From Thioflexithrix psekupsensis (GTDB lineage: Bacteria > Pseudomonadota > Gammaproteobacteria > Beggiatoales > Beggiatoaceae), in NCBI RefSeq assembly GCF_002149925.1, contig NZ_MSLT01000006.1:1-64000 (forward strand): a stretch of 64,000 nt of DNA, read 5' to 3'. Shown in pieces: positions 1 through 9,198 of this stretch. Below the pieces are notes generated by a model that saw only the letters and a program-made list of their open reading frames with translations, ran no database searches and had not been told where the DNA came from. The translations under genes were made by a program, and so were the position numbers. Positions within the stretch are counted from its first letter, which is position 1. Each line of letters begins with the position of its first letter.

Positions 1-1134
1 AATTAAATGTTGACGTGTCTCGAAATCCACCCGCAATAACACCGCTAATAAAAAACAAACCGTGACCAAACTAGAGCCACCATAACTCATTAACGGTAAG
101 GTTAATCCTTTCGTCGGCAATAAACCCATATTGACACCTAAATTAATACTCACTTGCAAACCCAATAATAAACCAATACCATAACACACATAAGCCGAAT
201 AATAATGTCCCAATCGCTCCGTTTGAATCGCAATCCAAAACGTACGCAATACCAAAAAAGCAAAGCCCGCAATAACAATAATCACGCCAAATAAACCTAA
301 TTCTTCGGCTAAAATCGCAAATAAAAAATCCGTATGAGCCTCAGGTAAATAAGTTAATTTCTGCACACTATTACCCAAACCCACGCCAAACCATTCTCCG
401 CGCCCAATCGCAATTAAGGCTTGCGTCAATTGAAAACCGCTATTAAAAGGGTCTGCCCACGGATCGAGAAATGCCGTCAAGCGCGCCATACGATACGGTG
501 CCAACCACACCAACGCCGATAAAGCCACTGACACCAGTCCCAAAGACAGCAAAAATTGCCGCATTGGCACGCCCGCTAAAAACAACATTCCCATGACCGT
601 GACAAATAAAACCACCGCCGTCCCATAATCAGGTTGTAATAAAATTAATCCCGCAACAATAATCACCACAAATAACGCATTCATTAAGCCGCGCCATTCC
701 GTGCGAATTTGCATACTGCGCCGCACTAAATAACCTGCAAGATATAAGATTAAAAATAATTTCACCAATTCCGAAGGTTGCCACTGGAAATAACCCCATT
801 TCAACCAGCGTAAACTGCCATTCACCTCATGTCCTAATCCTGGGATTAATACCAAAATTAATAATCCCATTCCTAATAACAATAAAGCCACACTCAATCG
901 CTGCCATATCGCCATTGGAATCAGAAAAATAAACGCGCCCATTCCCACGCCCATTCCCGCAAAAGCCAATTGTCGCAAAAAATAATAAAAAGGCTGTTGC
1001 ATTCGCTGTGCAGCTAAGTCCATTGAAGCCGAAGCCACCATCACCAATCCCAACAACATTAAGCCAGCAATAACCAATCCTAATAAAAAATCAAATCGGC
1101 TTATTTCAGAATAAATCACACGAGAATCAGACAT
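1..1134 (-). CDS. ftsW: Cell division protein FtsW (3' end outside window)
   Basis: SEDS-family polytopic membrane protein, the peptidoglycan glycosyltransferase of the divisome that works with PBP3/FtsI. I read it by translating the minus strand from the ATG at 1134. 378 residues are visible with no stop before the left edge, so it is nearly complete for a protein of roughly 400 residues. Visible signatures are the motif SLRWLKWG followed by FQWQPSELVK near residues 105-120, a long series of hydrophobic helices, and near the visible end LPTKGLTLPLMSYGGSS, which is typical of FtsW and RodA. FtsW is preferred over RodA from the overall match, but only moderately. The Smr gene upstream ends 9 bp before this start, so the two are probably co-transcribed, although this pairing is not the usual dcw cluster order. 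Confidence 0.9.
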   Translation of the reverse strand, partial: MSDSRVIYSEISRFDFLLGLVIAGLMLLGLVMVASASMDLAAQRMQQPFYYFLRQLAFAGMGVGMGAFIFLIPMAIWQRLSVALLLLGMGLLILVLIPGLGHEVNGSLRWLKWGYFQWQPSELVKLFLILYLAGYLVRRSMQIRTEWRGLMNALFVVIIVAGLILLQPDYGTAVVLFVTVMGMLFLAGVPMRQFLLSLGLVSVALSALVWLAPYRMARLTAFLDPWADPFNSGFQLTQALIAIGRGEWFGVGLGNSVQKLTYLPEAHTDFLFAILAEELGLFGVIIVIAGFAFLVLRTFWIAIQTERLGHYYSAYVCYGIGLLLGLQVSINLGVNMGLLPTKGLTLPLMSYGGSSLVTVCFLLAVLLRVDFETRQHLI

Positions 1135-1143
1135 GGTATTTAA

Positions 1144-1692
1144 TTAAGTTTTCAATAAAACATAAATAGCCCCTGTTCCCCCATCGACTTGGCGGGCGGA
1201 ACAAAAGGCCATGACTTCATCGCGTTGTTGTAACCACTTGTTTAATTTGGCTTTTAATACAGGTTTACGCTGCCAAGAACCATACCCCTTGCCATGAATA
1301 ATCCGCGCACAACGAACTCCACGCGCTCGACATTCGTGCAGAAATTCGCCCACCGACACCCGTGCGACAGACACCACCATACCGTGCAAATCCAATTCAG
1401 CATGAATACTGTATTGCCCACGGCGTAGTTTTTGTAAAACAGAATGCTGAACCCCTGGCCGCATAAACAACAACTCCTCCCCCGTCTCCCACTGCGACGG
1501 GTCATAATGCTCTGACAACATGTCATGAATGACTTGCTGCTCATCTAATTGGCGTTGGCGGGCGATGGGTTTGGGTTTGGGCGCGGATAAAGGCAAGCGA
1601 TCCGTATGCAGCGGAGTCACGTCTTGCACCGCTTGGCGAAATAAAGCCTGATCTTCAGGACGAATCAAGTGAGATTTTTTACGCTTAGACAA
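1144..1692 (-). CDS. Smr-domain protein (SmrA/SmrB-like endonuclease)
   Basis: 182-residue soluble protein. The N-terminal third is basic and probably flexible; the C-terminal half (about residues 95-182) is an Smr domain. It shows the LDLHG motif near residue 102, HGKGYGS near 137 and a C-terminal GGTGAIYVLL strand. Stand-alone Smr proteins of this size in gammaproteobacteria include SmrB, which cleaves mRNA between collided ribosomes, and SmrA. The DQALFRQ segment near the N-terminus and KLRRGQYS before the domain resemble SmrB, while the HGKG form of the second motif also occurs in SmrA, so I give no symbol. It sits 9 bp upstream of ftsW on the same strand. Function is inferred from the family only. 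Confidence 0.85.
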   Translation of the reverse strand: MSKRKKSHLIRPEDQALFRQAVQDVTPLHTDRLPLSAPKPKPIARQRQLDEQQVIHDMLSEHYDPSQWETGEELLFMRPGVQHSVLQKLRRGQYSIHAELDLHGMVVSVARVSVGEFLHECRARGVRCARIIHGKGYGSWQRKPVLKAKLNKWLQQRDEVMAFCSARQVDGGTGAIYVLLKT

Positions 1693-1742
1693 AACATTTA
1701 TATCTCAATAAACATAATCTTAGCGCAATTTTAACAGAAAAA

Positions 1743-4346
1743 TTAAGAACGAGAAAGTACATTAGTCGCGCTCATTAAATTGTGTATTCTAGCTAACAAT
1801 TGCTCCCGCGAATAACTGCCTTTTTGAAAAATCATTTCCACTTGTCCATGCAATTGGGCGCGATCTTCAATCGTCAAATCTTTAGCCGTTAAAACCACCA
1901 AAGGAATAGATCGCCATTGTGGGTTATTACGCAAATGTTGCGTGAATTCAAAACCGTCCATTTCAGGCATCATTAAATCTAATAAAATTAAATCAGGCAA
2001 ATTTTGCAATTGAGACAATTCACGTAAAGCTTCACGTCCATTACGCGCCAAATTCACATGCCAACCTGCCCGCTCTAACATCTGTACCAACATATCACGG
2101 GTGGCATTATCATCTTCAATCACCATCACATACAATTGCTGTTCTAATTGATATTTTTTTAAAACTTGTTGTAATTGATCTCGATTAACAGGTTTAGTCA
2201 AATATTCAGAAGCCCCCAAATTATAACCGTGATTGCGATCTTCAACGATACTTAAAATAATCACAGGAATATCACTTAATTCTGCATCAGCTTTTAAGCG
2301 AGATAACACCCCCCAACCATCCAAATCAGGCATCATAATATCCAGCGTAATAACACGCGGTTTTAAATGACGTGCCAGAATTAATCCTTGCTCACCGCTG
2401 CTCGCTAATGCCACTTGATAACCTAATTTTTTTAAACAACCCGCTAATAATTCTTGTGTCGCAGGATCATCATCAATTACCAAAATTAATTGATTTTTAT
2501 TTAACTGATCGGGAGAAATGACTTTAGGATGAACCGAATGGGTGCTGGCTTGTAAAGGTAAAGTCACCGTAAATAAACTGCCTTTTCCCAATTCACTGTA
2601 TACAGTAATAGTACCGCGCATCATTTCCACAAAGCTATGCGCAATGGCCAACCCTAATCCCGTGCCACCATAACGCCGTGTCATTGAGCCATCGGCTTGG
2701 GTAAAAGGCGTAAATAAACGATTTAATTGCCGCGCATCCATTCCAATACCCTTATCTTGAACTTGGAAAGAAACCCATTGAGAATCATTAATATGATGCT
2801 GCCAAATGCGCAATGTCACTTTACTGTTTTCGCTGAATTTATTGGCATTGTTAATCATATTCAATAAAATCTGCCGCACTTTATTCACATCTGCACACAT
2901 GGTTACAGGTGCATTAGCCGTTCTTAAAATTAAATAATTATTTCGTTCCTTAAACAAAGGCTGCAAATTAGCCGTGATAGCCCAAATTAATTCAGCCACT
3001 GAGAAATCTTCATAATGCAATTCCATTCGTCCCGACTGAATTTTAGCAATATCCAGAATATCGCTAATTAATCTCAACAAATGCGTGCCTGCAAATAAAA
3101 CGCGCTCAACATCAGGTAATAATTCAGGTTGTGTATCGCCTAATTCATCTTGTAAAATTTCGCTATAGCCAATAATCGCATTTAATGGCGTGCGCAATTC
3201 ATGACTCATATTTGCCATAAATTGGCTTTTGGCTAAACTGGCTTCTTCTGCGGCAATGCGGGCTTGTTGTAGCGTTTCCTCAGCGCGTTTCTGCTCGGTA
3301 ATGTCTTCTACTGAAGACCAAATTAAATTTTGTTGATTTTTCTTAATCAGCAAGCCCGATAAACGCACGGGAACACGCTCCCCACTCTTACGTAACAATA
3401 CTTTTTGATAAGGGCCATAACGCCCATTTTTTTCTAATAATCGCCGTTGAATGCGATCCGTTTCGACATAATCAGAAGGCGTTAATTCTTTTTCATTCAA
3501 CATTAACGTTTCTGCAATCGTGCGCCCAATAATTAAAGCATAAGCCAAATTAGTATCTATAATTTTCCCATCTGGTTGACTCAAGACTAAACCAATGGGC
3601 GATTCTTCAATTAAAGTACGATTATAATTTTCACTTTCCCTAATCATTTGATAGGAATGTAATAAATTTAAACGCATTCGATTAATGGCCGTGGCCACGC
3701 GCTCTAATTCATTTTGTTTTAATTCGGGTAATGCCACTTCATAAGGCGCAGGTAATGTTAAGGCTTGATTCAATTTCCCTACATCCAATTCATCCATATA
3801 ACGCATAATATGATTCAAAGGATGACCAATGAGGCGACGAATTAAAGACAAAATAAAAATAATAATTAACACCACAATAATCAAATTGGTCAATAATAAA
3901 CGTTGCGCCTCTTTTAAAATACTTTGGTAAATATCATCTAATCCAATGATAATTTCCAATTGACCTAACTCAATGTCTTTTTGATTTTGTTGGTGAATTA
4001 AAGGCAGGTAATGAGAACGAACATGTTGTGATTGTAAACTGCCTTGACTGGCCGCTTGTGTGTCAGAAATAATAGCCACTTTTTCAATATGCGGTAAATG
4101 CAATAAACCCGCTAATTGCAATTCTAATTGTGTTTGATCATAAGCCCATAAACTATTGACAATTCCCGCTAAAAAACTGCTTTCAATCTGCGCTAATCCC
4201 TGCTCTAATCGCGTTAATTGATGGCGATAATCAAAATATAATTGCACACTGGTCAGCAACATCATCGCCACCACACCTAAAGACAATATGTAAACCGTCA
4301 CGTGCGCAGCGACGCTTCGCGGATGAAAACGAATTGAGTTAAACAT
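1743..4346 (-). CDS. Hybrid sensor histidine kinase (HAMP-PAS-HisKA-HATPase-REC-REC)
   Basis: 867 residues. The order seen is: membrane helix at about 15-37, a periplasmic sensor region to about 148, a second helix at about 150-170, HAMP to about 230, PAS at about 237-352, HisKA with phosphoacceptor H382 in the SHELRTPLN motif, HATPase_c with N box near 496-502, DKGIGM near 531 and GGTGLGLAIA near 560, and two receiver domains. Receiver 1 has acidic residues 625-627, phosphoacceptor D669 and K718. Receiver 2 has acidic residues 744-746 and D790. It is an inner-membrane phosphorelay kinase; the ligand is unknown. There is no output domain and no adjacent stand-alone regulator, so its partner (an Hpt protein or another regulator) lies elsewhere. 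The spacer upstream holds a family-1 repeat rather than a clear promoter, and the ribosome-binding site is weak. Confidence 0.95.
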   Translation of the reverse strand: MFNSIRFHPRSVAAHVTVYILSLGVVAMMLLTSVQLYFDYRHQLTRLEQGLAQIESSFLAGIVNSLWAYDQTQLELQLAGLLHLPHIEKVAIISDTQAASQGSLQSQHVRSHYLPLIHQQNQKDIELGQLEIIIGLDDIYQSILKEAQRLLLTNLIIVVLIIIFILSLIRRLIGHPLNHIMRYMDELDVGKLNQALTLPAPYEVALPELKQNELERVATAINRMRLNLLHSYQMIRESENYNRTLIEESPIGLVLSQPDGKIIDTNLAYALIIGRTIAETLMLNEKELTPSDYVETDRIQRRLLEKNGRYGPYQKVLLRKSGERVPVRLSGLLIKKNQQNLIWSSVEDITEQKRAEETLQQARIAAEEASLAKSQFMANMSHELRTPLNAIIGYSEILQDELGDTQPELLPDVERVLFAGTHLLRLISDILDIAKIQSGRMELHYEDFSVAELIWAITANLQPLFKERNNYLILRTANAPVTMCADVNKVRQILLNMINNANKFSENSKVTLRIWQHHINDSQWVSFQVQDKGIGMDARQLNRLFTPFTQADGSMTRRYGGTGLGLAIAHSFVEMMRGTITVYSELGKGSLFTVTLPLQASTHSVHPKVISPDQLNKNQLILVIDDDPATQELLAGCLKKLGYQVALASSGEQGLILARHLKPRVITLDIMMPDLDGWGVLSRLKADAELSDIPVIILSIVEDRNHGYNLGASEYLTKPVNRDQLQQVLKKYQLEQQLYVMVIEDDNATRDMLVQMLERAGWHVNLARNGREALRELSQLQNLPDLILLDLMMPEMDGFEFTQHLRNNPQWRSIPLVVLTAKDLTIEDRAQLHGQVEMIFQKGSYSREQLLARIHNLMSATNVLSRS

Positions 4347-4373
4347 TTTTTTTATTAAAATTGCAGGGGTTAG

Positions 4374-4600
4374 TAAGTACCTAAAGGAAAATAATCTGGC
4401 ATATCAATATTTCTACCGCCCCCCAGCCCCCTCCTGCTAGGAGGGGGAGAAAGAGGTTATTTTTAGGGTTAAAATTTAACAAGATAACCTCATCTCTTCT
4501 TTTCTTCTTTCCCCCTCCTAGCAGGAGGGGGTAGGGGGGCGGTAGAAATGTGAAAATTCTGAACGCTTTTAATACCTGAATATTTTTATTTAACGACTTA
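4374..4600. mobile_element. Palindromic MITE-like repeat, family 1, copy a
   Basis: About 227 bp between TAAGTACC and CGACTTA. The ends read the same inward (TAAGT) and could be flanked by a TA duplication. Inside is a longer inverted pair ending in ATTTCTACCGCCCCCC, then CTCCTGCTAGGAGG, and a central GAGGTTAT/ATAACCTC hairpin. Three more copies lie in this window. There is no coding capacity. It fills most of the 259-bp gap between the hybrid kinase and the solute-binding protein. Confidence 0.85.
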
Positions 4601-4605
4601 TTTAA

Positions 4606-5373
4606 TTAGTGTTCAGAATGTTCAAATTGTTTTTGCAAAGGCAACAATAATTCTTCAAATAAACGCTGATACGTACCATCCGCTTTTATTTCGGCTAAAG
4701 TGTCGGCTAATTTCGGCACTAATTCCTCTCGCGTATGATTCACATATAAAAACATTTCTTGCACCGTTAAAGGTGGACTCGCCACGTGTATCCGATCTTG
4801 CAATTGCAAACGATGCGCATACGATAAACCATTCCAATACGTAAAAACCACATAATCCACCCGATCCGCAGTTAATAATTGAAATAATTGCAACGGTAAT
4901 GTCACGCGAGTTAAATTGGGATGCTCTTTCAAATTGCTTTCTATAATTTTCATGCCCGTCACAATACCCACCCGATAGCGATACAAATCTTGCCAATTTT
5001 TTACATCAGGCTCTGGCTGCAAAGTAAAAGCCACAAAGTCCATTTCTATCATCGCACCTGGTACTTGTCTAGTATTCGGATAAAGCTGCGTTAATCCTGC
5101 AATTTTCGCCACATTCCCATCGGCTAAATTCTGATTTAAATTAATAAATGCCCGTTCTGTCGGTAAAAAACTAATGTCCACCGTAAAGCCATTTCTCCGC
5201 AATATCTCTTGCGTCAGACGATCTAAAAAGCCCGTCTGTTCTTCGTTATTCAATAAAGGGTAATGATTGGTGTGGAAAATTAAAGGCGCGGCGGGTTTTT
5301 CTTCAGCAAATAACAAGGAAGTTTGACAAAAAATAATTGCCACTAAAAATAGGCCAATATGGGCAAATGACAT
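4606..5373 (-). CDS. Periplasmic solute-binding protein, family 3 type
   Basis: 255 residues with a clear signal peptide (hydrophobic stretch to about residue 22, cleavage probably near A23-E24). The mature part fits the bacterial solute-binding protein family 3 fold: GFLDRLTQEILRRNG near the N-terminus, a central GIVTGMKII strand and a C-terminal EIKADGTYQRLFEELL helix of the kind found in amino-acid-binding proteins. A strong AGGAGG sits just upstream of the ATG at 5373. No ABC permease or ATPase gene is nearby, so it may be a sensory or stand-alone binding protein rather than part of a transporter. One guess is that it feeds the downstream hybrid kinase on the same strand, but a repeat separates the two and nothing shows a link. 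Confidence 0.85.
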   Translation of the reverse strand: MSFAHIGLFLVAIIFCQTSLLFAEEKPAAPLIFHTNHYPLLNNEEQTGFLDRLTQEILRRNGFTVDISFLPTERAFINLNQNLADGNVAKIAGLTQLYPNTRQVPGAMIEMDFVAFTLQPEPDVKNWQDLYRYRVGIVTGMKIIESNLKEHPNLTRVTLPLQLFQLLTADRVDYVVFTYWNGLSYAHRLQLQDRIHVASPPLTVQEMFLYVNHTREELVPKLADTLAEIKADGTYQRLFEELLLPLQKQFEHSEH

Positions 5374-5397
5374 GATTAAATTCCTCCTTTTTTTTAA

Positions 5398-5752
5398 TTG
5401 TCAGAATCAGAATTTACAGAATTTTAAGATTTTCAGAATTAAAGAATAAAAAATTTAAGTACCTAAAAGAAAATAATCTGGCATATCAACATTTCTACCG
5501 CCCCCCAGCCCCCTCCTGCTAGGAGGGGGAGAAAGAGGTTATTTTTATGGTTAAAATTTAACAAGATAACCTCATCTCTTCTTTTCTTCTTTCCCCCCTC
5601 CTAGCAGGAGGGGGGTAGGGGGGCGGTAGAAATGTGAAAATTCTGAACGCTTTTAATACCTTAATATTTTTATTTAACGACTTACTAAAAATAAACGACG
5701 TGCAAGAATCAATTTTGAAAATTCTTGTGTCTGTAAATTCTGATTCTGACAA
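5398..5752. repeat. Palindromic repeat, family 2, copy a, split by a family-1 repeat
   Basis: The left arm begins TTGTCAGAATCAGAATTTAC at 5398 and the right arm ends with its reverse complement at 5752. Intact relatives at 49331 and 63520 are only about 110-120 bp. Here a 229-bp family-1 repeat (5456-5684) sits between the arms, so family 1 jumped into family 2. The whole 402-bp gap between 5374 and 5775 is these two repeats; no gene is seen in it. Confidence 0.8.
5456..5684. mobile_element. Palindromic MITE-like repeat, family 1, copy b
   Basis: Same ends and core as the copy at 4374-4600, with small differences (CTAAAAG near the left end, one more C/G in the core). It is nested inside a family-2 repeat. 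No open frame in it looks real. Confidence 0.85.
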
Positions 5753-5775
5753 ACTATCTATGATAAAACAAGAGG

Positions 5776-6015
5776 TTACGATTTAACATGCTCTCGCGCA
5801 CACCGCGTAGAGCAGAAAACCGTCTCGCCTGATTTCACACCCTCTTGCTCAGGAAAATGCACGCCACATTGCGGGCAGCGTAACATTTTTTGAGTGGATA
5901 ATTCGGTGGGTTGTTGCGCCTGCAATTCACGTTTTTGATGCTCGCGCCATAAACGACGCGCCACATGCCACGTCAACCACAGAATTATCGCTAATACTAT
6001 CCAACGAAAAAACAT
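5776..6015 (-). CDS. Small membrane-anchored zinc-ribbon protein (PP0621-like)
   Basis: 79 residues. One N-terminal membrane helix (about residues 4-20) is followed by a charged linker and a C-terminal zinc ribbon with CPQC near residue 47 and a second cysteine pair, C68 and C73, in CSTRCAREH. This layout matches the short PP0621-family proteins of proteobacteria, whose function is unknown. It follows nusB by 25 bp on the same strand and probably shares its transcript. The reading of family is moderate; the zinc site and the helix are directly visible. Confidence 0.75.
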   Translation of the reverse strand: MFFRWIVLAIILWLTWHVARRLWREHQKRELQAQQPTELSTQKMLRCPQCGVHFPEQEGVKSGETVFCSTRCAREHVKS

Positions 6016-6040
6016 ATTTTATTATCCCAATCATGTGACG

Positions 6041-6499
6041 TTATAACTGTTTTCTCGCTAACTTGTCTAATACGCCATTGACGTATTTATAACTTTCGTC
6101 GGCTGCGCCAAATTTTTTCGCCAATTTCACACCCTCATCAATCACCGTGCGCCAAGGGACTTCTTTTTGATACTTCAATTCGTAACAACCCATGCGTAAA
6201 ATACTGTGTTCAATCGGGTCTAATTGGCTTATTTTTCGATCTAACAACGGAGAAATTTCCTGATCTAACTCGCCAATGTGCGCAGGAACGCCGTGTAGTA
6301 ACAAAAGAAAATAATCCACATCCACTCGCTCCATCGGTTGTTCAGCCAAAAATTGTTCTTCGATGGTCTTGATGTCATGTCCCGCCAAACTCCATTGATA
6401 CAGAGCCTGCAACGCCCGTTCACGGGCATAAGTACGCGCCTGCGGCACCACAACGCGAGCCTGTTCGCTCACCCCAACAAGCGGATGAAGGTCTGCCAT
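6041..6499 (-). CDS. nusB: Transcription antitermination factor NusB
   Basis: 152 residues, an all-helical RNA-binding protein of the rRNA antitermination complex (binds boxA with NusE/S10). Characteristic segments are ARERALQALYQW at the start of the domain, LDRKISQLDPIEHSILRMG in the middle and PWRTVIDEGVKLAKKFG followed by YKYVNGVLDKLA at the end. A non-conserved leader of about 22 residues precedes the domain. The neighbours ribBX-ribH-nusB are in the order common in gammaproteobacteria, with 31 bp between ribH and nusB, so this is an operon. Confidence 0.97.
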   Translation of the reverse strand: MADLHPLVGVSEQARVVVPQARTYARERALQALYQWSLAGHDIKTIEEQFLAEQPMERVDVDYFLLLLHGVPAHIGELDQEISPLLDRKISQLDPIEHSILRMGCYELKYQKEVPWRTVIDEGVKLAKKFGAADESYKYVNGVLDKLARKQL

Positions 6500-6530
6500 A
6501 ATGAAAACCTCGTCAGTGCGAATTACGCAG

Positions 6531-7001
6531 TTATTGTCCCAATTGACGCAGTAAATTGACCATTTCTAATGCCGATAAAGCCGCATCTGCGCCTTTATTA
6601 CCCGCTTTAGTGCCAGCGCGCTCAATGGCTTGTTCAATGGAATCGACCGTCAGCACGCCAAAAATAACGGGTAAATCATACTGTAAAGACACTTGTGCCA
6701 ATCCTTTAGCACATTCACCTGCGACATATTCAAAATGAGGCGTGCCACCGCGAATCACAGCCCCTAATGCAATAATAGCATCATAACGTTTAGAAGTGGC
6801 CAAGCGTTGTGCAATTAAAGGCATTTCATACGCGCCCGGTACGCGCACCAGCGTCACCGAAGAATCAGCCACGCCGTGGCGTTTCAGCGTATCTAATGCG
6901 CCTGCCAATAAACTTTCCGTAATAAAACTGTTAAAACGCGAAATAACAATCGCAAATTGCCCCTCACAAGGAGTTAAAAGACCTTCAATAGAATGGTACA
7001 T
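6531..7001 (-). CDS. ribH: 6,7-dimethyl-8-ribityllumazine synthase
   Basis: 156 residues. It catalyses the penultimate step of riboflavin synthesis, condensing 5-amino-6-ribitylamino-uracil with 3,4-dihydroxy-2-butanone 4-phosphate, usually as an icosahedral capsid or pentamer in the cytoplasm. Visible signatures are VPGAYEMP (substrate loop), [16 protein letters not shown] with the catalytic histidine, and [11 protein letters not shown] with a following AGTKAGNKG. It lies 58 bp downstream of ribBX, which makes the four-carbon substrate, and upstream of nusB. Confidence 0.97.
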   Translation of the reverse strand: MYHSIEGLLTPCEGQFAIVISRFNSFITESLLAGALDTLKRHGVADSSVTLVRVPGAYEMPLIAQRLATSKRYDAIIALGAVIRGGTPHFEYVAGECAKGLAQVSLQYDLPVIFGVLTVDSIEQAIERAGTKAGNKGADAALSALEMVNLLRQLGQ

Positions 7002-7059
7002 AAAAAGCTCTTATTTTCTCTATAAAAATGTTAAATCGATAAAAACGGAAAAATCACCA

Positions 7060-8169
7060 TTAATGCGTGACATAATCAACCACTTCTAAACCAAAACCCG
7101 AAATGGCATGTATCTTTTTAGGCGCACTGAGAATGCGCATTTTCTTCACGCCCAAATCCAGCAAAATTTGCGCGCCCAAGCCATAGGTGCGTAAATCCGT
7201 GGTAGACGGCGTGGCAGGAAGTTCTACACCGTGATCGCGTCGGGAATAATGCTGAATCATGCGGATCACTTGTTCACTGCTTTGTGGTTGCTGTAAAATC
7301 AAGACGATACCACGTCCTTCTTGGGCGATGCGTTGTAGTGCATTTTGTAAAGGCCAGCCGCATTCTTCACGAGTGCTACTGGTCAAATCACATAATACAT
7401 TACTAATATGCACCCGCACCAACACCTCATCATCAAACACATGCTCACCCATCACCAACGCAAAATGGACGGTTTCATCAATCACATCTTGATAAGCGAA
7501 TAAGGTAAATTCTCCGTGTTCTGTGGGCATTTGACATTGGCCAACTCGTTTCACAGCTTTTTCATTTTCCACGCGAAAACGGATCAGATCGGCGATTGTG
7601 CCGATTTTCAACTGATGCACCGCCGCAAACTGTTCCAAATCAGGACGGCGCGCCATACTGCCATCTTCGTTAAGAATTTCTACCAACACGCCCGCTGGCG
7701 GCAAACCCGCCAACCGCGCCAAATCACAACCCGCCTCGGTATGCCCCGCCCGACGTAAAACACCACCCGGTTGCGCCATCAAAGGAAATACATGCCCCGG
7801 TTGCACCAAATCCGACGGCTTGGCATTTTCCGCCACAGCAGCCTGAATCGTCGTTGCCCGATCCGCGGCAGAAATTCCCGTGGTCACGCCTCTCGCCGCC
7901 TCAATAGACACCGTAAAATTGGTGGCATAAGCGGCTTGATTATCACTGACCATTAGAGGTAATTGTAATTGCCGACAATGTTCTGGTGTAAGTGTGAGAC
8001 AAATCAAACCGCGACCATAACGCGCCATAAAATTAATATCTTCAGGTCTGACTTTAACGGCGGCCATAACCAAATCGCCTTCATTTTCGCGGTCTTCGTC
8101 ATCCATCAACACCACCATTTTGCCTTGACGGATGTCTTCAATCAGTTCTTCAATGCGGTTTAAAGCCAT
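7060..8169 (-). CDS. ribB: 3,4-dihydroxy-2-butanone 4-phosphate synthase with degenerate GTP cyclohydrolase II half (RibBX type)
   Basis: 369 residues from the ATG at 8169. An open frame continues upstream to 8304 and overlaps the nifA stop, but the family begins at MALNRIEELI. The N-terminal RibB half looks intact: DDEDRENEGD at 23-32, GHVFPL near 125, RAGHTEAG near 140. The C-terminal half aligns with GTP cyclohydrolase II but has lost key residues. Of the three zinc cysteines two are replaced (positions of N257 and E268), only C270 remains, and the catalytic QEGRG loop reads QQPQSS near 293. This matches the RibBX variant known in Proteobacteria, where a separate RibA supplies the cyclohydrolase. 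I see no FMN riboswitch in the 131 bp upstream. Confidence 0.93.
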   Translation of the reverse strand: MALNRIEELIEDIRQGKMVVLMDDEDRENEGDLVMAAVKVRPEDINFMARYGRGLICLTLTPEHCRQLQLPLMVSDNQAAYATNFTVSIEAARGVTTGISAADRATTIQAAVAENAKPSDLVQPGHVFPLMAQPGGVLRRAGHTEAGCDLARLAGLPPAGVLVEILNEDGSMARRPDLEQFAAVHQLKIGTIADLIRFRVENEKAVKRVGQCQMPTEHGEFTLFAYQDVIDETVHFALVMGEHVFDDEVLVRVHISNVLCDLTSSTREECGWPLQNALQRIAQEGRGIVLILQQPQSSEQVIRMIQHYSRRDHGVELPATPSTTDLRTYGLGAQILLDLGVKKMRILSAPKKIHAISGFGLEVVDYVTH

Positions 8170-8300
8170 ATCCCAAAATCCTACACAAAAATTGCAAAGC
8201 CTATCGTGATGTGCATAAAGCTGCAAGTCATGGATGCAAAAAAAAAGCACGGCGATCATTGCGTCCCGAGCGTCCCAACCGACTGAAGCCTGCGCCATGA

Positions 8301-9198
8301 TCAAATATTCTTCACCTTAATATTTAAGGTTTGAATACGATAAGCGATTTGGCGCGGAGTCATATTCAGTAAACGCGCCGCTTTGGCCTGCACCCAGCCC
8401 GCTTGTTCCAACGCCGCAATGACGCGGTCACGTTCATTCAGTGAATCGTCGTTTAAATCCACCAAGTTGTCTTGTCTGCTGGCACGAGATGGCTCGAAGG
8501 TATCGGCTACGCTGGTGCGTTTCTCAAAACCCGAAACGCCCAAACTAATCGCTTCATCATCAATGATTCCATTGCCCGACATAATGGCAGCGCGTTCTAA
8601 ACAATTCGCCAATTCCCGCACATTCCCTGGCCAATCATGACGCATTAATAAACGAATGGCACTGTCGGTTAAATCCAATTTGCGATCTTGCATTTTCTCA
8701 ATTTTCTTAATTAAGAATCGCGCCAATTCGGGAACATCTTCCAAGCGTTCACATAAAGGCGGTAATTTAATCGGCATCACATTCAAGCGATAATATAAAT
8801 CCTCTCGAAAGTGTCCCGCTTCCACTGCGCCTTCCAAATCCACATGAGTGGCTGTGATAATGCGCACATCGACTTTTAACGTTTTCGTGCCACCGACGCG
8901 CTCAAATTCGCCCTCTTGCAACACCCGCAATAATTTGGCTTGAAAACTGGGAGAAATTTCGCCAATTTCGTCTAAAAATAAAGTGCCACGATTCGCCCGT
9001 TCAAACAAACCTTTACGCTGTGCGACTGCACCACTAAACGCGCCTTTCTCATGACCAAATAACTCAGATTCTAATAAACTTTCTGGTAATGCTGCACAAT
9101 TCACTTTAATAAAATTCGCATGATGGCGCGGCGAATTATAATGAATGGCATTGGCAATTAATTCTTTCCCCGTTCCTGACTCACCGCGAATTAAAATA
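8301..9198 (-). pseudogene. nifA: nifA, 3' part (AAA+ and DNA-binding domains), cut off by IS630
   Basis: C-terminal part of the sigma-54 activator of nitrogen fixation genes. Reading from the IS junction it gives the Walker [11 protein letters not shown], then [23 protein letters not shown], the GAFTGA loop in the form GAFSGA, Walker [12 protein letters not shown], and a C-terminal Fis-type helix-turn-helix in [19 protein letters not shown], ending near 8301. The N-terminal part is at 10330-11005. Removing the 1131-bp element and one TA copy joins WNTT to ILIRGESG in frame and yields 523 residues, the size of Azotobacter NifA. The first in-frame ATG of this fragment (9104) is after Walker A, so the fragment alone cannot be a working activator. 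The domain identity is certain; loss of function is inferred. Confidence 0.93.

Noticed and set aside
5558-5752. 64-residue frame within the repeat at 5.5 kb
   Set aside because: It lies wholly in the two nested palindromic repeats and reads as proline/arginine low complexity.
8170-8304. Longer ribB start at 8304 with a 45-residue leader, or an FMN riboswitch there
   Set aside because: The leader is not part of the family and overlaps the nifA stop; I cannot find the conserved RFN helices in these 131 bp.
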